Source: Thermodesulfatator atlanticus DSM 21156
GTDB lineage: Bacteria; Desulfobacterota; Thermodesulfobacteria; Thermodesulfobacteriales; Thermodesulfatatoraceae
NCBI RefSeq assembly: GCF_000421585.1
Contig: NZ_ATXH01000001.1
Coordinates: 1 to 64,000 of the forward strand
Length of the DNA: 64,000 nucleotides
Direction: 5' to 3'
A program made the position numbers and the translations under genes. A model generated the notes under the pieces. That model had not been told where the DNA came from. It did no database searches and saw only the letters and a list, made by a program, of their open reading frames with translations. Shown one piece after another: positions 1-8,397 of this stretch; within the stretch, counting starts at the first letter, position 1; each line of letters starts with the position of its first letter.

Positions 1-78
1 AACATTATCAAAGTGGCCAAACGCCTTGAACAAGAAGGAAAAATTGTGCTGGCCGTAGGGGAGGATGAATTTGTCTAA
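1..78 (+). CDS. fliG: FliG flagellar motor switch protein, C-terminal end only
   Basis: Partial gene entering from the left edge. The 25 visible residues (NIIKVAKRLEQEGKIVL... ending GEDEFV) match the usual C-terminus of FliG, the rotor protein that interacts with the stator. It is followed, with a 14-nt overlap, by fliH, the normal gene order. The identification rests on a short tail plus synteny, so no statement can be made about the rest of the protein. Confidence 0.8.
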   Translation, partial: NIIKVAKRLEQEGKIVLAVGEDEFV

Positions 79-907
79 GATAATCAAAGGCGGAAAAACC
101 AAGGTTTTTAATTTCTTTCTCCCTGAAGAAAAAGAAGAAAATTTCAGTGCCTTTTGCGAACTTTTGCCCGAGGAAGCCTGGCAAGAAATCGAAAGAAAAA
201 GAGCTGAACAACAAAAAAAACATGAACAGATAGATCAAGAAAATGTTTCAACCATTGAAAATAACGTATCTTCTGAAGAGATCATAACTGAAGAAGAAAA
301 TAAAAATCTCCCTGAAGAAACAGAGAGCGAGGCTGAAAGCTTTGATATTTCCCAATTAAGCATTGAAGATTTGCGTGCTCATCCGGAAGTATCCCAGCGC
401 ATTGCCCTTATTGAGCAAGAGGCCTATGAAAAAGGCTTTGCCCAGGGGCAAAAAGACGGTGAGGCCCTTGCCAAAAAACAATATGAAACCCTCACGACAA
501 GGGTTTCGGCACTGCTTAAAAATCTTGAAAAAACTATCGAAGAGCATGTTCTTTCTCTTGAACCCCAGCTCATTTTGCTGGTTAAGACTATTGTTTCCCA
601 GATTGTTCAACGTGAAGTGGCTCTTAATGCCGAAGTAGTCAAAGCTTCTTTGCGTGAGGCGCTTTTGCACGTGGTTGAACAAACCCGCGTGAAGATTCAT
701 CTTCACCCAGACGACATGGAGTTTTTAGACGATATTTTGAACGAGTTAAGGGGAGAAATAAGCAAGCTTAAAGACTTTGAGATTGTGCCGGATGCCAACT
801 TACAACGCGGAGGTTGCCTCCTTGAAACCGATTTTGGCCTGGTAGATGCCACGCTTGAACGTCGTTTTCGAAAAATTTTTGCGAGGTTGGATCGTGAAGG
901 TTCCTAA
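65..907 (+). CDS. fliH: FliH, flagellar export apparatus stator/regulator
   Basis: 280 aa. FliH dimers bind the export ATPase FliI and dock it at the flagellar type III secretion gate. The N-terminal half is acidic and low in complexity (Glu/Lys-rich, about residues 20-110). The C-terminal half carries the conserved FliH/HrpE-type region, including a stretch like SLEPQLILLVKTIVSQIVQ and a GGCLLETDFGLVDATLERR-like end. The ATG lies inside the fliG tail and the stop overlaps the start of fliI, so translational coupling is likely. Family and context agree. Confidence 0.93.
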   Translation: MNLSKIIKGGKTKVFNFFLPEEKEENFSAFCELLPEEAWQEIERKRAEQQKKHEQIDQENVSTIENNVSSEEIITEEENKNLPEETESEAESFDISQLSIEDLRAHPEVSQRIALIEQEAYEKGFAQGQKDGEALAKKQYETLTTRVSALLKNLEKTIEEHVLSLEPQLILLVKTIVSQIVQREVALNAEVVKASLREALLHVVEQTRVKIHLHPDDMEFLDDILNELRGEISKLKDFEIVPDANLQRGGCLLETDFGLVDATLERRFRKIFARLDREGS

Positions 908-2204
908 CCTAGAAGCCTATATCTCCCTTGTTAAAGATATCGAGCCGGTCACTGTCTGTGGCCAGGTAAAAAGGGTAGTGGGGCTAGTGGTGGAAGCGCA
1001 GGGCCCAAACGTGAGTGTAGGCGGGCTATGTGAGATAGAAGTAAATGGCGGGCCAAATATCCTTGCCGAAGTGGCAGGTTTTAAGGATGAAAGGGTACTT
1101 CTGATCCCCTTTGGAGACCCTCGTGGCATTGAACCTGGAAGCAAAGTTTTTGTGAGACCGCAAAGCGGGGTAAGGGTAGGGGAAGCCCTTCTTGGCCGGG
1201 TGGTAGATGCCTTGGGAGAACCCCTTGACGGCAAAGTGCTTCCGCGCCTGGAAAAACTTTATCCCCTTTATGCTGAGCCTTTAAAGCCCTTTGAGCGGGA
1301 ACGCATTAAAGAACCTCTTGACGTGGGAATAAGGGCTATTAACGCCCTTCTTACTGTAGGCAAAGGGCAGAGAGTGGCCATCATGGCTGGCTCAGGTGTG
1401 GGGAAATCAACACTTCTTGGTATGATGGCGCGGCACACCAAAGCCGATGTAAACGTTATTGCGCTCATTGGCGAGCGCGGACGTGAAGTGCGCGAGTTTC
1501 TGGAAAGGGACCTGGGGGAAGAAGGCCTAAGGCGCTCGGTGGTGGTAGTGGCTACCTCTGATCAACCCCCACCCCTACGTATGCGCGGGGCTTATCTGGC
1601 CATGGCTATTGCTGAGTATTTCCGCGATCTTGGCAAAGACGTTCTTCTTATGATGGATTCCCTTACGCGTTTTTGCATGGCAGGGCGTGAGGTTGGTCTT
1701 GCTGTAGGGGAGCCACCTACGGCAAGGGGTTATACCCCTTCTGTTTTTGCGGCCTTGCCAAGGCTTCTTGAGCGCCCTGGGCCTAAGGTGGGCGGCGGAA
1801 GCATCACTGGCTTTTTTACCGTGCTGGTTGAAGGGGATGATTTTAACGAACCTGTGGCTGACGCGGTGCGCTCTATTGTTGACGGGCATATTGTTCTTAC
1901 CCGTGAGCTTGCTCATCAGGGGCATTATCCGGCCATTGATGTGCTTCAAAGTGTGAGCCGGGTGATGCGCGATGTGGTTTCTCCTCAGCAAATAAATGCC
2001 GCTAAAGAGCTCATTAACACCCTTGCCATTTATCGCCGAGCTGAAGACCTAGTTAACATTGGGGCCTATGTTAAAGGAAGTAATCCCCAAATTGATAAGG
2101 CCCTTGCCAAAATTGACCGCATAAATGCTTTTTTACGCCAGGACGTAAATGAAAAAGCAACTTTTGAAGAAAGCGTTAAAAAGCTTCTTGAGGTCACACA
2201 ATGA
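894..2204 (+). CDS. fliI: FliI, flagellum-specific export ATPase
   Basis: 436 aa from a GTG at 894; an upstream in-frame ATG at 846 would give 452 aa but overlap fliH by 62 nt. FliI powers export of flagellar subunits and resembles F1-ATPase beta. Walker A (AGSGVGKST) is at about residues 165-173, followed by a GERGREVREF segment and a Walker B region (LLMMDSLTR). GAGG sits about 8 nt upstream of the GTG, and the GTG start gives a 14-nt overlap like the other junctions in this operon. Length is normal for the family. Confidence 0.95.
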   Translation: MKVPNLEAYISLVKDIEPVTVCGQVKRVVGLVVEAQGPNVSVGGLCEIEVNGGPNILAEVAGFKDERVLLIPFGDPRGIEPGSKVFVRPQSGVRVGEALLGRVVDALGEPLDGKVLPRLEKLYPLYAEPLKPFERERIKEPLDVGIRAINALLTVGKGQRVAIMAGSGVGKSTLLGMMARHTKADVNVIALIGERGREVREFLERDLGEEGLRRSVVVVATSDQPPPLRMRGAYLAMAIAEYFRDLGKDVLLMMDSLTRFCMAGREVGLAVGEPPTARGYTPSVFAALPRLLERPGPKVGGGSITGFFTVLVEGDDFNEPVADAVRSIVDGHIVLTRELAHQGHYPAIDVLQSVSRVMRDVVSPQQINAAKELINTLAIYRRAEDLVNIGAYVKGSNPQIDKALAKIDRINAFLRQDVNEKATFEESVKKLLEVTQ

Positions 2205-2641
2205 AAAGGCCAAGCAAAGCGCTGAAAACTCTTCTTTGGGTGCGGGAATTAAAAGAACAACAGGCAGAGCAAAGGTTTCAGCAGGCTCAGCAGGCGCTTT
2301 TAGACCTTGAAAACATGCTCAAAGAGGTAAGTGCAAGGCCTAAGAAGATTTTTGATGAAATTTCAGGAAAGGTTCTCTCAGGTGAGGAGATAAAGGCTGT
2401 TTATCAACATGTAGAAAAGCTCCTTGCTGAAAAAGAAGAAGTAGAAAAAATCCTAGAACGAAAACGAAAAGAGCTAGAGAACTTACGGCGAGAGACCATC
2501 AAGGCCCACCAGCACCGCCAGATTGCAGAGCGTCTTTGGGAAAGGGCTCAGAAGGCCTTTTTGAGGGAGCTTTTAGCAGAAGAAACCAAAACCGTAGAAG
2601 ACATCATCATTATGAGGGGTAGGGGAGATGAAAACGCTTAA
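2201..2641 (+). CDS. fliJ: FliJ-like flagellar export chaperone
   Basis: 146 aa, almost entirely alpha-helical and rich in Glu/Lys/Gln with heptad character, as expected for FliJ. In the family, FliJ is the coiled-coil stalk of the FliI ring and escorts export chaperones. It overlaps the fliI stop by 4 nt (ATGA). Sequence conservation in FliJ is weak, so the assignment depends on size, coiled-coil composition and position directly after fliI. Confidence 0.85.
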   Translation: MKRPSKALKTLLWVRELKEQQAEQRFQQAQQALLDLENMLKEVSARPKKIFDEISGKVLSGEEIKAVYQHVEKLLAEKEEVEKILERKRKELENLRRETIKAHQHRQIAERLWERAQKAFLRELLAEETKTVEDIIIMRGRGDENA

Positions 2642-3194
2642 ACTGATGCCTTTTCTTTTGATATTGGCTTTGCTCAAGCTAGGAGTCACCGGATGTTATT
2701 TTTTTCTCATTAAACAGGGAAAGATTGCTCTTCCGTCTCCTGTGTCAAAGGCCTATGCTGAGGCCCAAAAAAGCGAGCAAGGCTCTCCTTTTTCCTGCCC
2801 AGAGGCCCTTTATGAGGCCTTACGCCTTGAAAAAGAACAAATCGCCCGGGAAAAAGAATCTCTTTCCAAAAAGCAAGCTGATTTGAAGTTATTAGAAGAG
2901 CAGGTTTTAAGGCGTATTGCCGCCCTTGAAAGCCTTGAAGAAGAAATTGACAAAAAACTAAATGAACTTCGTGTTATCAAAACCAAGCGTTTTAAGCTTT
3001 TGGTAGGGGCCTATGGGAACATGAAACCTTCAAAGGCTGCTAAACTCCTTGAGGCCATGGAACCCAACATGGCTATCAAGATCCTTTCGGCCCTTAAAAC
3101 CGAACAAGTAGCCCGCATTCTTGCGGCCATGCCCCCTGAAAAAGCCGCTTCTCTGGCAGAGGCCCTTTCTGGCCTTCCGCCAAAGGAACTTTAA
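2628..3194 (+). CDS. MotE-like flagellar protein with MgtE-type N domain
   Basis: 188 aa. There is an N-terminal hydrophobic segment (about residues 7-28), then a coiled coil (about 65-125), then a small helical domain at 130-188 with repeats such as KAAKLLEAMEPNMAIKIL and AARILAAMPPEKAASLAEAL. This layout is that of MotE/MgtE-N proteins, which in other bacteria act as chaperones for the motor protein MotC. It overlaps fliJ by 14 nt and is the last flagellar gene before a 60-nt gap. The MotE label is an inference from architecture and location. Confidence 0.75.
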   Translation: MKTLKLMPFLLILALLKLGVTGCYFFLIKQGKIALPSPVSKAYAEAQKSEQGSPFSCPEALYEALRLEKEQIAREKESLSKKQADLKLLEEQVLRRIAALESLEEEIDKKLNELRVIKTKRFKLLVGAYGNMKPSKAAKLLEAMEPNMAIKILSALKTEQVARILAAMPPEKAASLAEALSGLPPKEL

Positions 3195-3254
3195 GGCTTT
3201 TCTTATCCCTGATTTTTCTTTATGATTTAAGCATACGACCTAAAGGAGGGAGGC

Positions 3255-3731
3255 ATGGGATTACAACAACTTATCACGAAATATGTTCCCCAAGGTGTTT
3301 TTGTAATTACGGTAAGGGACGGTGAAAAGATTAACGGGATGACCGCGGCCTGGGTCAGCCAGGTTTCCTTTAAACCAAGGCTTCTTTCAGTGGCCATAGC
3401 CCCTCAGCGCTACACCTACGACCTTATTCAGAATTCAGGCATCTTTTGCATCAATGTCCTGGGCGAAGGCCAGGTAGAGCTTGCTAAGCACTTTGGTTTT
3501 AAAAGCGGACGCGAGGTAAACAAATTCGAAGGCATCGACTATACCACGGCCCTTAAAGGTTCACCGGTGCTAAAAGATGCTATTGCTTATTTTGAATGCC
3601 AGGTAGTATCAACCTGTGAGGCAGGGGACCATGTGCTTTTCATTGGTGACATCCTTGATCATGGCGTTTTAAAAGAAGGTGTTGAACCCTTAATTTTCCG
3701 CTGGGATGATTATTTCGGAGGAAAGGGATAA
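3255..3731 (+). CDS. Flavin reductase family protein (FMN-binding split barrel)
   Basis: 158 aa. It has the family pattern of flavin reductases/FMN-binding split barrels: GVFVITVRDGEKINGMTAAW near the N-terminus, FKPRLLSVAI, then the FCINVLGEGQ segment. Such proteins bind FMN and are found alone or as electron partners of rubredoxin, ferric reductase or monooxygenases. AAAGGAGGG lies just before the ATG. The stop overlaps the start of the TPR protein (TAATG), so the two are probably cotranscribed. The substrate cannot be told from sequence. Confidence 0.85.
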   Translation: MGLQQLITKYVPQGVFVITVRDGEKINGMTAAWVSQVSFKPRLLSVAIAPQRYTYDLIQNSGIFCINVLGEGQVELAKHFGFKSGREVNKFEGIDYTTALKGSPVLKDAIAYFECQVVSTCEAGDHVLFIGDILDHGVLKEGVEPLIFRWDDYFGGKG

Positions 3732-4399
3732 TGGCTGAAGAGAAAAAAAAGACCGAAACAGCTTCAGAGCCGGAACTTTTAGTGCTTCATGAAAGATGGG
3801 TTGAAGCGGCACGTTCCCATTTAAAAGAAATCATTGCTGCGGCTATTGCTATCGTTTTAGTGGTAGCGGCCTGGTCTGGTTTTGATTATTACCGCAAGAA
3901 AAAGGCAGATGACGCCGCGCTTCTTTATGCTCAGGCCTTGATGACTAAAGATGAACAAACACGCACGAGGATTTTAAATGATGTTGTCAAAAAATACTCA
4001 GGGACACCAGCAGCCCTTGAAGCCCGAATGGATCTTTTTGACGAGTACCTTGCGAAAGGCAAAATAGACCTCGCTTTAAAGGAACTTGAAAAGATCAATC
4101 AAAAGGCCAAAATCCCTCTTAAAGAATTCTCTAGCTTGGGTGTAGGTTACCTAAAGGAAGAACAGCGAAAATTTAACGAAGCGGAAAAGTTTTACCAGGA
4201 AGCAGCTAAGGCTCATATTGGTCTCGAAAAAGTTGCTTATTGGGATTTGGCCCGAGCCGCTGAACTTGCCAACAAAAAGAAAGAAGCACTTAAGTACTAC
4301 GAAAAATTACTCGGTCTTAAGCCTGCGCCTGAAGTGGTAGATTTTATTCAGGTTAAGTTAGCCAGGTTTTCGGAGAATTTGTCTGACAAGGGGTCGTAA
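3731..4399 (+). CDS. Membrane-anchored TPR protein (YfgM-like)
   Basis: 222 aa. A cytoplasmic N-terminal stretch of about 35 residues precedes one membrane helix (about 36-54, IIAAAIAIVLVVAAW). The periplasmic part contains TPR-like helices (for example KFNEAEKFYQEAAKAH and KKEALKYYEKLLGL). This is the YfgM/tetratricopeptide architecture seen next to the Sec machinery or in envelope assembly. It sits in a tight run with the flavin reductase and the DUF1992 gene (1-nt overlaps). A specific partner cannot be named. Confidence 0.75.
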   Translation: MAEEKKKTETASEPELLVLHERWVEAARSHLKEIIAAAIAIVLVVAAWSGFDYYRKKKADDAALLYAQALMTKDEQTRTRILNDVVKKYSGTPAALEARMDLFDEYLAKGKIDLALKELEKINQKAKIPLKEFSSLGVGYLKEEQRKFNEAEKFYQEAAKAHIGLEKVAYWDLARAAELANKKKEALKYYEKLLGLKPAPEVVDFIQVKLARFSENLSDKGS

Positions 4400-4905
4400 T
4401 GTCCCTTTTGGTTTTCCAAAGGCTTGCTGAACAGCGTATCCAGGACGCTATCAAGCGAGGGGAGTTTGAAAATCTCCCCGGTAAGGGAAAGCCTCTTGAG
4501 CTTGAAGATTTAAGCCATATTCCGCAAGAGCTCCGGTTGGCGTACAAGGTGCTTAAAAATGCCGGGTTTCTGCCACCAGAGGTAGAACTTTTAAAAGAGA
4601 TCCGGACCGTTGAAGACCTTATCGAACACCTGGAAGATGAAGAACACAAACTAAAGCAGATTCGCAAGTTGAATTACTTGATAATGAAGCTTAATCAGTT
4701 TCGCAGCCGGCCTATAAAGCTTGAAAAAGACCAATACTACTACCAAAAGATTGTAGAAAAGATAGAAGTTTTTGGTAGCAAAAAGAGCAAAGCCAAACGT
4801 TTAGAAGAACTAGAAGACGGGCGTGTCCCCAAGGTAGATTACAAGCGCATTCAACAACAGACCGTCCTTCACGCCCTCATGCGTCTTCACCGTCGCCGAG
4901 GTTGA
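4399..4905 (+). CDS. DUF1992 (DnaJ-homologue C28-type) domain protein
   Basis: 168 aa. The first 70 residues carry the DUF1992 signature: AEQRIQDAIKRGEFENLPGKGKPL followed later by LAYKVLKNAGFLPPEVEL. The C-terminal 100 residues are charged and helical. DUF1992 also occurs in eukaryotic DNAJC28; its biochemical role in bacteria is not established. The ATG overlaps the preceding stop by 1 nt. The gene ends 35 nt before tRNA-Pro. Confidence 0.85.
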   Translation: MSLLVFQRLAEQRIQDAIKRGEFENLPGKGKPLELEDLSHIPQELRLAYKVLKNAGFLPPEVELLKEIRTVEDLIEHLEDEEHKLKQIRKLNYLIMKLNQFRSRPIKLEKDQYYYQKIVEKIEVFGSKKSKAKRLEELEDGRVPKVDYKRIQQQTVLHALMRLHRRRG

Positions 4906-4940
4906 CACCCTTTGTGAGCAATTTATTATTAGTGGTGGTT

Positions 4941-5017
4941 CGGGACGTGGCTCAGCCTGGTAGAGCACTGGGTTCGGGACTCAGGGGTCGCAGGTTCAAA
5001 TCCTGCCGTCCCGACCA
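4941..5017 (+). tRNA. tRNA-Pro (anticodon CGG)
   Basis: 77 nt. The acceptor stem CGGGACG pairs with CGTCCCG, the D arm is GCTC...GAGC, the anticodon stem CTGGG/CTCAG holds the loop TTCGGGA (anticodon CGG), the T arm is GCAGG-TTCAAAT-CCTGC, and the CCA is encoded. Confidence 0.97.
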
Positions 5018-5128
5018 TCTTATCTCACTACCCTGAAATTGAAGACATCTCCTTTTTTTCACACCATGTATCCCGTGGTACTGGTTTCAGTCAGATTAAT
5101 TCTTTCGGTATTCTTCCATGCGGATGTG

Positions 5129-5232
5129 TTTTAAGGCCTTCTTCGTCTTTTTTCACTTCACCAATGTCTTTCCCACGTCCTAGATTCCAGTAGCAGGACC
5201 ACGATCATTTTGTCCGATCTGGAAAAAGGGAA
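5129..5232 (-). pseudogene. Degenerate fragment of a flavodoxin-like iron-sulfur flavoprotein gene
   Basis: About 100 bp that closely match, base for base, part of the intact flavoprotein gene at 10325-10440 (shared blocks such as GCCTTCTTCGTCTTTTT and GTCCGATCTGGAAAAA). On the minus strand the fragment would encode the FQIGQ...GSCYWNLGRGK region, but small indels and stops break the frame. A TIR-like GAGACCTTTG lies nearby at 5248 and a short mobile element follows at 5295, so the fragment probably arose by rearrangement between repeats. It carries no function. Confidence 0.7.
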
Positions 5233-5294
5233 GGGATTATACTTCTGGAGACCTTTGAATAATGTAGGAGCCAAGGGAATATCTTTTTCTATCT

Positions 5295-5426
5295 GAGAGC
5301 TTTGCGAAATTGCCTAGATCAGTATTGCAACCACCACTGCAAGGGATCCGTTCCCATTTTTTCGAAACGAAAAATAGGAACGGTTGCTTGAACGGGCCTT
5401 AAGAAAAGGTGTTTTGCAAAGGTCTC
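5295..5426. mobile_element. MITE-like element, copy 1 (near complete)
   Basis: 132 bp with imperfect ends GAGAGCTTTGCGAAAT and TTTTGCAAAGGTCTC and a central inverted repeat (CGTTCCCATTTTTTCG / CGAAAAATAGGAACG). No ORF. No target duplication is visible. The rest of the 5018-5477 gap holds only the flavoprotein fragment. Confidence 0.8.
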
Positions 5427-5477
5427 AAATTTGTATGGATGGTTTCGCTTCTAAAATAACCCTGTTAAAATGAAACT

Positions 5478-6719
5478 ATGCTTCAAAACAGTAGGGTTAA
5501 AATTTATGTTCCACGTTTTTTGGAAGAGAAGATTACCCGGTATCTGGAGGCCCCGGAGATCATCGCCGTCCTCGGCGCCCGCCAGGTGGGCAAAACTACC
5601 CTTCTAAAACGTCTTTACGAAAGGGTTCCCGGGCCCAAAATATTTCTAGATTTTGAAGATCCCGAAGTACTGGCCCTCTTTGAGGAAGACGTCAAGGCTT
5701 TTGCTAGGCTCTATATCGAGGGCAAACGTTTTATCTTCATTGACGAATTTCAATACAGCCAAGACGGTGGCCAGAAACTCAAGTTCCTTTACGATCACTA
5801 TGAAGCCAAATTTTTCATCTCCGGTTCGTCAAGTCTTGAAATCAGTTTAAAAACGGTTTCCTTCTTGGTGGGGAGGATCTTCATCTTCGAGCTTTATCCC
5901 TTCTCTTTCGGGGAGATCCTGTGGGCCAAAGATCCCAAACTCTTTGAACTCTTCTCAGAGGGCGCTCCTCTACCCCCTTCTTTGCACGAAAGGTTCCTTC
6001 AAATCTTTGAGGAATATTGCCTCTACGGTGGTTATCCCCGCGTGGTACTAGCTAAAGACCACAAGGAAAGACAGGAAGTCCTCAAAAATATTCTTAGAAC
6101 TTACCTTTTGAAGGACATACGAGGGTTCTTCCGCCTGGCCACGGAGAGCCATCTTCAAAAACTCATCAAGGCCCTGGCCCTGCAGATCGGAAACCTTGTT
6201 CGCTACCAGGAGCTGTCCCCATTGGCCGAACTTTCTGTCCCATCCCTCAAGAAACATCTAGCCATCCTGGAAGAGACCTATATCATCAAGCTCTTGAAAC
6301 CCTTCTACACCAACCGTCGAGTTGAGATCGTAAAAAATCCCAAGGTATACTTTTGGGATCTAGGCCTGAGGAACTATCTTGCCAGAGATTTCCGGCCCCT
6401 TTCCGAAAGGCCGGATCAAGGTACTTTGGTAGAAAACGCCATCGCCGTGGAGCTCTTCAAAAAGGGCCTGGAGGTGAACTATTGGCGCAGCAAATCCGGG
6501 GCGGAGGTGGATTTTGTAATTCAAGACCGTAAGCCCCTTCCAGTAGAGGTAAAGGCCGGCGTGGCCAAAAGCCCGGGAAAAAGCCTCCTGAGCTTCCTCA
6601 AACGCTACGCATCGAAGAGGGCTTTCATCCTCCACCGCGGCCAGCCCTTCTCCGAAACCCGCGAAAAGACCGAGCTCTACTACCTCCCCTGGTACGAGAT
6701 AGCTCGGCGTACTTTTTGA
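5478..6719 (+). CDS. AAA-type ATPase with DUF4143 domain
   Basis: 413 aa. The N-terminal P-loop is GARQVGKTTL (about residues 32-41), with a Walker B-like FIFIDEFQY about 60 residues later and an ISGSSS sensor-like motif. The C-terminal half has the DUF4143 nuclease-like pattern (LVENAIAVELF, YWRSKSGAEVDFVI, PVEVKAG). These free-standing ATPases are frequent in accessory DNA of thermophiles; their role is unknown. The 3' end abuts a truncated transposase at about 6712, and the stop codon may be supplied by the inserted DNA, so the last few residues may be non-native. Confidence 0.9.
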   Translation: MLQNSRVKIYVPRFLEEKITRYLEAPEIIAVLGARQVGKTTLLKRLYERVPGPKIFLDFEDPEVLALFEEDVKAFARLYIEGKRFIFIDEFQYSQDGGQKLKFLYDHYEAKFFISGSSSLEISLKTVSFLVGRIFIFELYPFSFGEILWAKDPKLFELFSEGAPLPPSLHERFLQIFEEYCLYGGYPRVVLAKDHKERQEVLKNILRTYLLKDIRGFFRLATESHLQKLIKALALQIGNLVRYQELSPLAELSVPSLKKHLAILEETYIIKLLKPFYTNRRVEIVKNPKVYFWDLGLRNYLARDFRPLSERPDQGTLVENAIAVELFKKGLEVNYWRSKSGAEVDFVIQDRKPLPVEVKAGVAKSPGKSLLSFLKRYASKRAFILHRGQPFSETREKTELYYLPWYEIARRTF

Positions 6720-7107
6720 TTTTTTGAGAGCTTTTAAGTTCATCGAAACAACGGCGATAAAGATTCATGGATTTAAGGTCCTTTCGGAAGCGAGAGATGG
6801 TAGAATGGTCGGGGATGGAGTCTATGGCTGAGAGGCCGAGGAAGCGGCAATAGAAGAGGTTGCCTTTGAGCATGAGTTCCATTTCGGGGTCGGAGTGGCC
6901 GTAGATTTGCTGGATGATGAGGATTTTGAGCATGAGGACGGGATTATAGGCTTTGCGGCCGACTATGGCCGGATGGAGGGCGGCAAGGATTTGTTCTAAG
7001 GGATGCCAATCAATAAGCTTATTGATGCGAGAGAGGATGTCTTCGGGAAGATTTTGGTACATGAGATGCTCGCCGATAGTGAGCTGTCCGTTATTTTTCT
7101 TGAACAT
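6712..7107 (-). pseudogene. IS5-type transposase, N-terminal part only
   Basis: About 130 residues of an IS5-family transposase: an N-terminal DUF772-type domain with IVGRKAYNPVLMLKILIIQQ, DPEMELMLKGNLFYCRFLGL and DSIPDHSTISRFRKDL. After about residue 131 the reading frame runs into the antisense strand of the ATPase gene, so the DDE catalytic region is missing. The promoter-proximal end of the element is intact (TIR at 7167-7181). It is inactive by itself, but it identifies the transposase family whose ends match the short repeats in this window. Confidence 0.85.
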
Positions 7108-7166
7108 TGATTGACTCCTTTAGTTTTTCACTTAGAAATAGCATGAGAGAGCCTGATAATCAAGGA

Positions 7167-7181
7167 TTTTGCAAAGGTCTC
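7167..7181. repeat. Terminal inverted repeat of the truncated IS5-type element
   Basis: TTTTGCAAAGGTCTC, the exact reverse complement of GAGACCTTTGCAAAA, located 60 bp upstream of the transposase start. The same 15-mer forms the ends of the MITE copies at 32089-32219 and elsewhere, linking them to this transposase. Confidence 0.85.
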
Positions 7182-7289
7182 ATTTATATTTTGTAATGAT
7201 TGTTTCAATCTATATTCACTATTAGCAATTACAGCACAATAAAACCAGATCCCCATATTAATATATTCTGGATTTAGTTTGTTTTGTGA

Positions 7290-8327
7290 TTAGAAATATT
7301 TCATTATTTCTACTTCTAATCTTTCTTTTTCTTCTTTTAATCTCTTTATGTATTTGAAATTTGATGAATCACTCATTCTCTTGATAATCCTAAATAGTTG
7401 TTTATGTTTTATATCGTTAAATAGCTTTCTGACTTTCTCATATTGATTTTTAAAATGAGGATATTCCACTAAAATTTCTCCCAAGATAGTTATAATTTGA
7501 TCATTTTCTTTGATAGCACCTCTAAAAGAAAAACAGGATGCTATATCAAAACAGGCCGCGTCATTTGTTACAAAAATACTTCTATGGTAAATTTTATTTA
7601 AGGGAAAAATTATAGAATATTGTTGGACAATAAATAAGTAGAAAAGATCCCAAGCTGCTCCCCAAATACTTTGGAAAGGATCTTTATATTTTTTTATATT
7701 CAAAACTTTCCTTGCTTTTGTATCGCCACCAAATATTGCAAGGGCTACTTGTATGGGGTAAATGGTCTGAATTCCTAATTTTTCTGCCCAATAAATATAT
7801 TTTTCTAAATTAGCAAAAGCTTTTTCCTTGTTCAAGCCTTCTCTAGAAATACAATAAATTTTTAATAAATGTACATAAAAAAGTAATAATAAATTTATTA
7901 TAGGGTATACATTCTGAGGAGCTTCCTTCTCGTCTATAATATAATCTATAGTAAAGTTTCTATTAAATTTTGTATATTCATAAGAGGATAATAAATTCAA
8001 AATTTTTTTAGAAAAAGACAGAAATTTTTCATTGTTGACAGTCAAAGTTGCACGATCCGTAGCTAATTCTAATATTCCAAGATAAACAATAACATCAACT
8101 TTTGAATGATCTATTAATAGCATAAGAGTTTCAACTTTATTGGCTTGCTTGGGAGGTAACTTATCACGGTTAATATAGAATAATGCTAAATCTTGACATA
8201 CATTATTATCTAATAATAAAACTGTCACTATGTCATTTTTAGCCAATTTTTCTACTTCAGAAAGAGATGGAGGATTACATTCTCCTTTATAGTCAATAAA
8301 ATAATAAAAATCTGTAATGATCATCAT
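7290..8327 (-). CDS. Hypothetical protein, second gene of an integron-like array
   Basis: 345 aa, not recognised as a whole. Codon use is much more AT-rich than the housekeeping genes around it. The start codon overlaps the R' end of the attC site (GTTAGATG), as is common in integron cassettes. Two segments resemble PIN-like nucleases: VTVLLLDNNVCQDL near residue 35 and SIFVTNDAACFDIAS near residue 250. If real, this would be a large PIN-like protein, but key acidic residues are not certain. No ribosome binding site is obvious. Downstream the cassette's own attC is not visible, probably lost next to the IS remnant. Confidence 0.65.
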   Translation of the reverse strand: MMIITDFYYFIDYKGECNPPSLSEVEKLAKNDIVTVLLLDNNVCQDLALFYINRDKLPPKQANKVETLMLLIDHSKVDVIVYLGILELATDRATLTVNNEKFLSFSKKILNLLSSYEYTKFNRNFTIDYIIDEKEAPQNVYPIINLLLLFYVHLLKIYCISREGLNKEKAFANLEKYIYWAEKLGIQTIYPIQVALAIFGGDTKARKVLNIKKYKDPFQSIWGAAWDLFYLFIVQQYSIIFPLNKIYHRSIFVTNDAACFDIASCFSFRGAIKENDQIITILGEILVEYPHFKNQYEKVRKLFNDIKHKQLFRIIKRMSDSSNFKYIKRLKEEKERLEVEIMKYF

Positions 8328-8397
8328 CTAACGTCTTGGGTCAGTGGCTGGAATGAGCGCCAGCGGAATGCCAGTCCACTGAACACAATTGTTAGCG
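8326..8397 (-). other. attC recombination site (integron cassette type)
   Basis: 72 nt between two minus-strand genes. Read on the minus strand it starts CGCTAAC (R'') and ends GTTAGAT (R', fits GTTRRRY). Inside, TCAGTGG pairs with CCACTGA and CTGG with CCAG, leaving one unpaired A on one arm, as expected of an attC hairpin with an extrahelical base. The stop codon of the upstream gene lies in R'' and the start of the downstream gene touches R'. The R'' is the exact complement of the GTTAGCG found at the 5' edge of the upstream gene (8978-8984), as required for one excised circular cassette. Confidence 0.8.
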
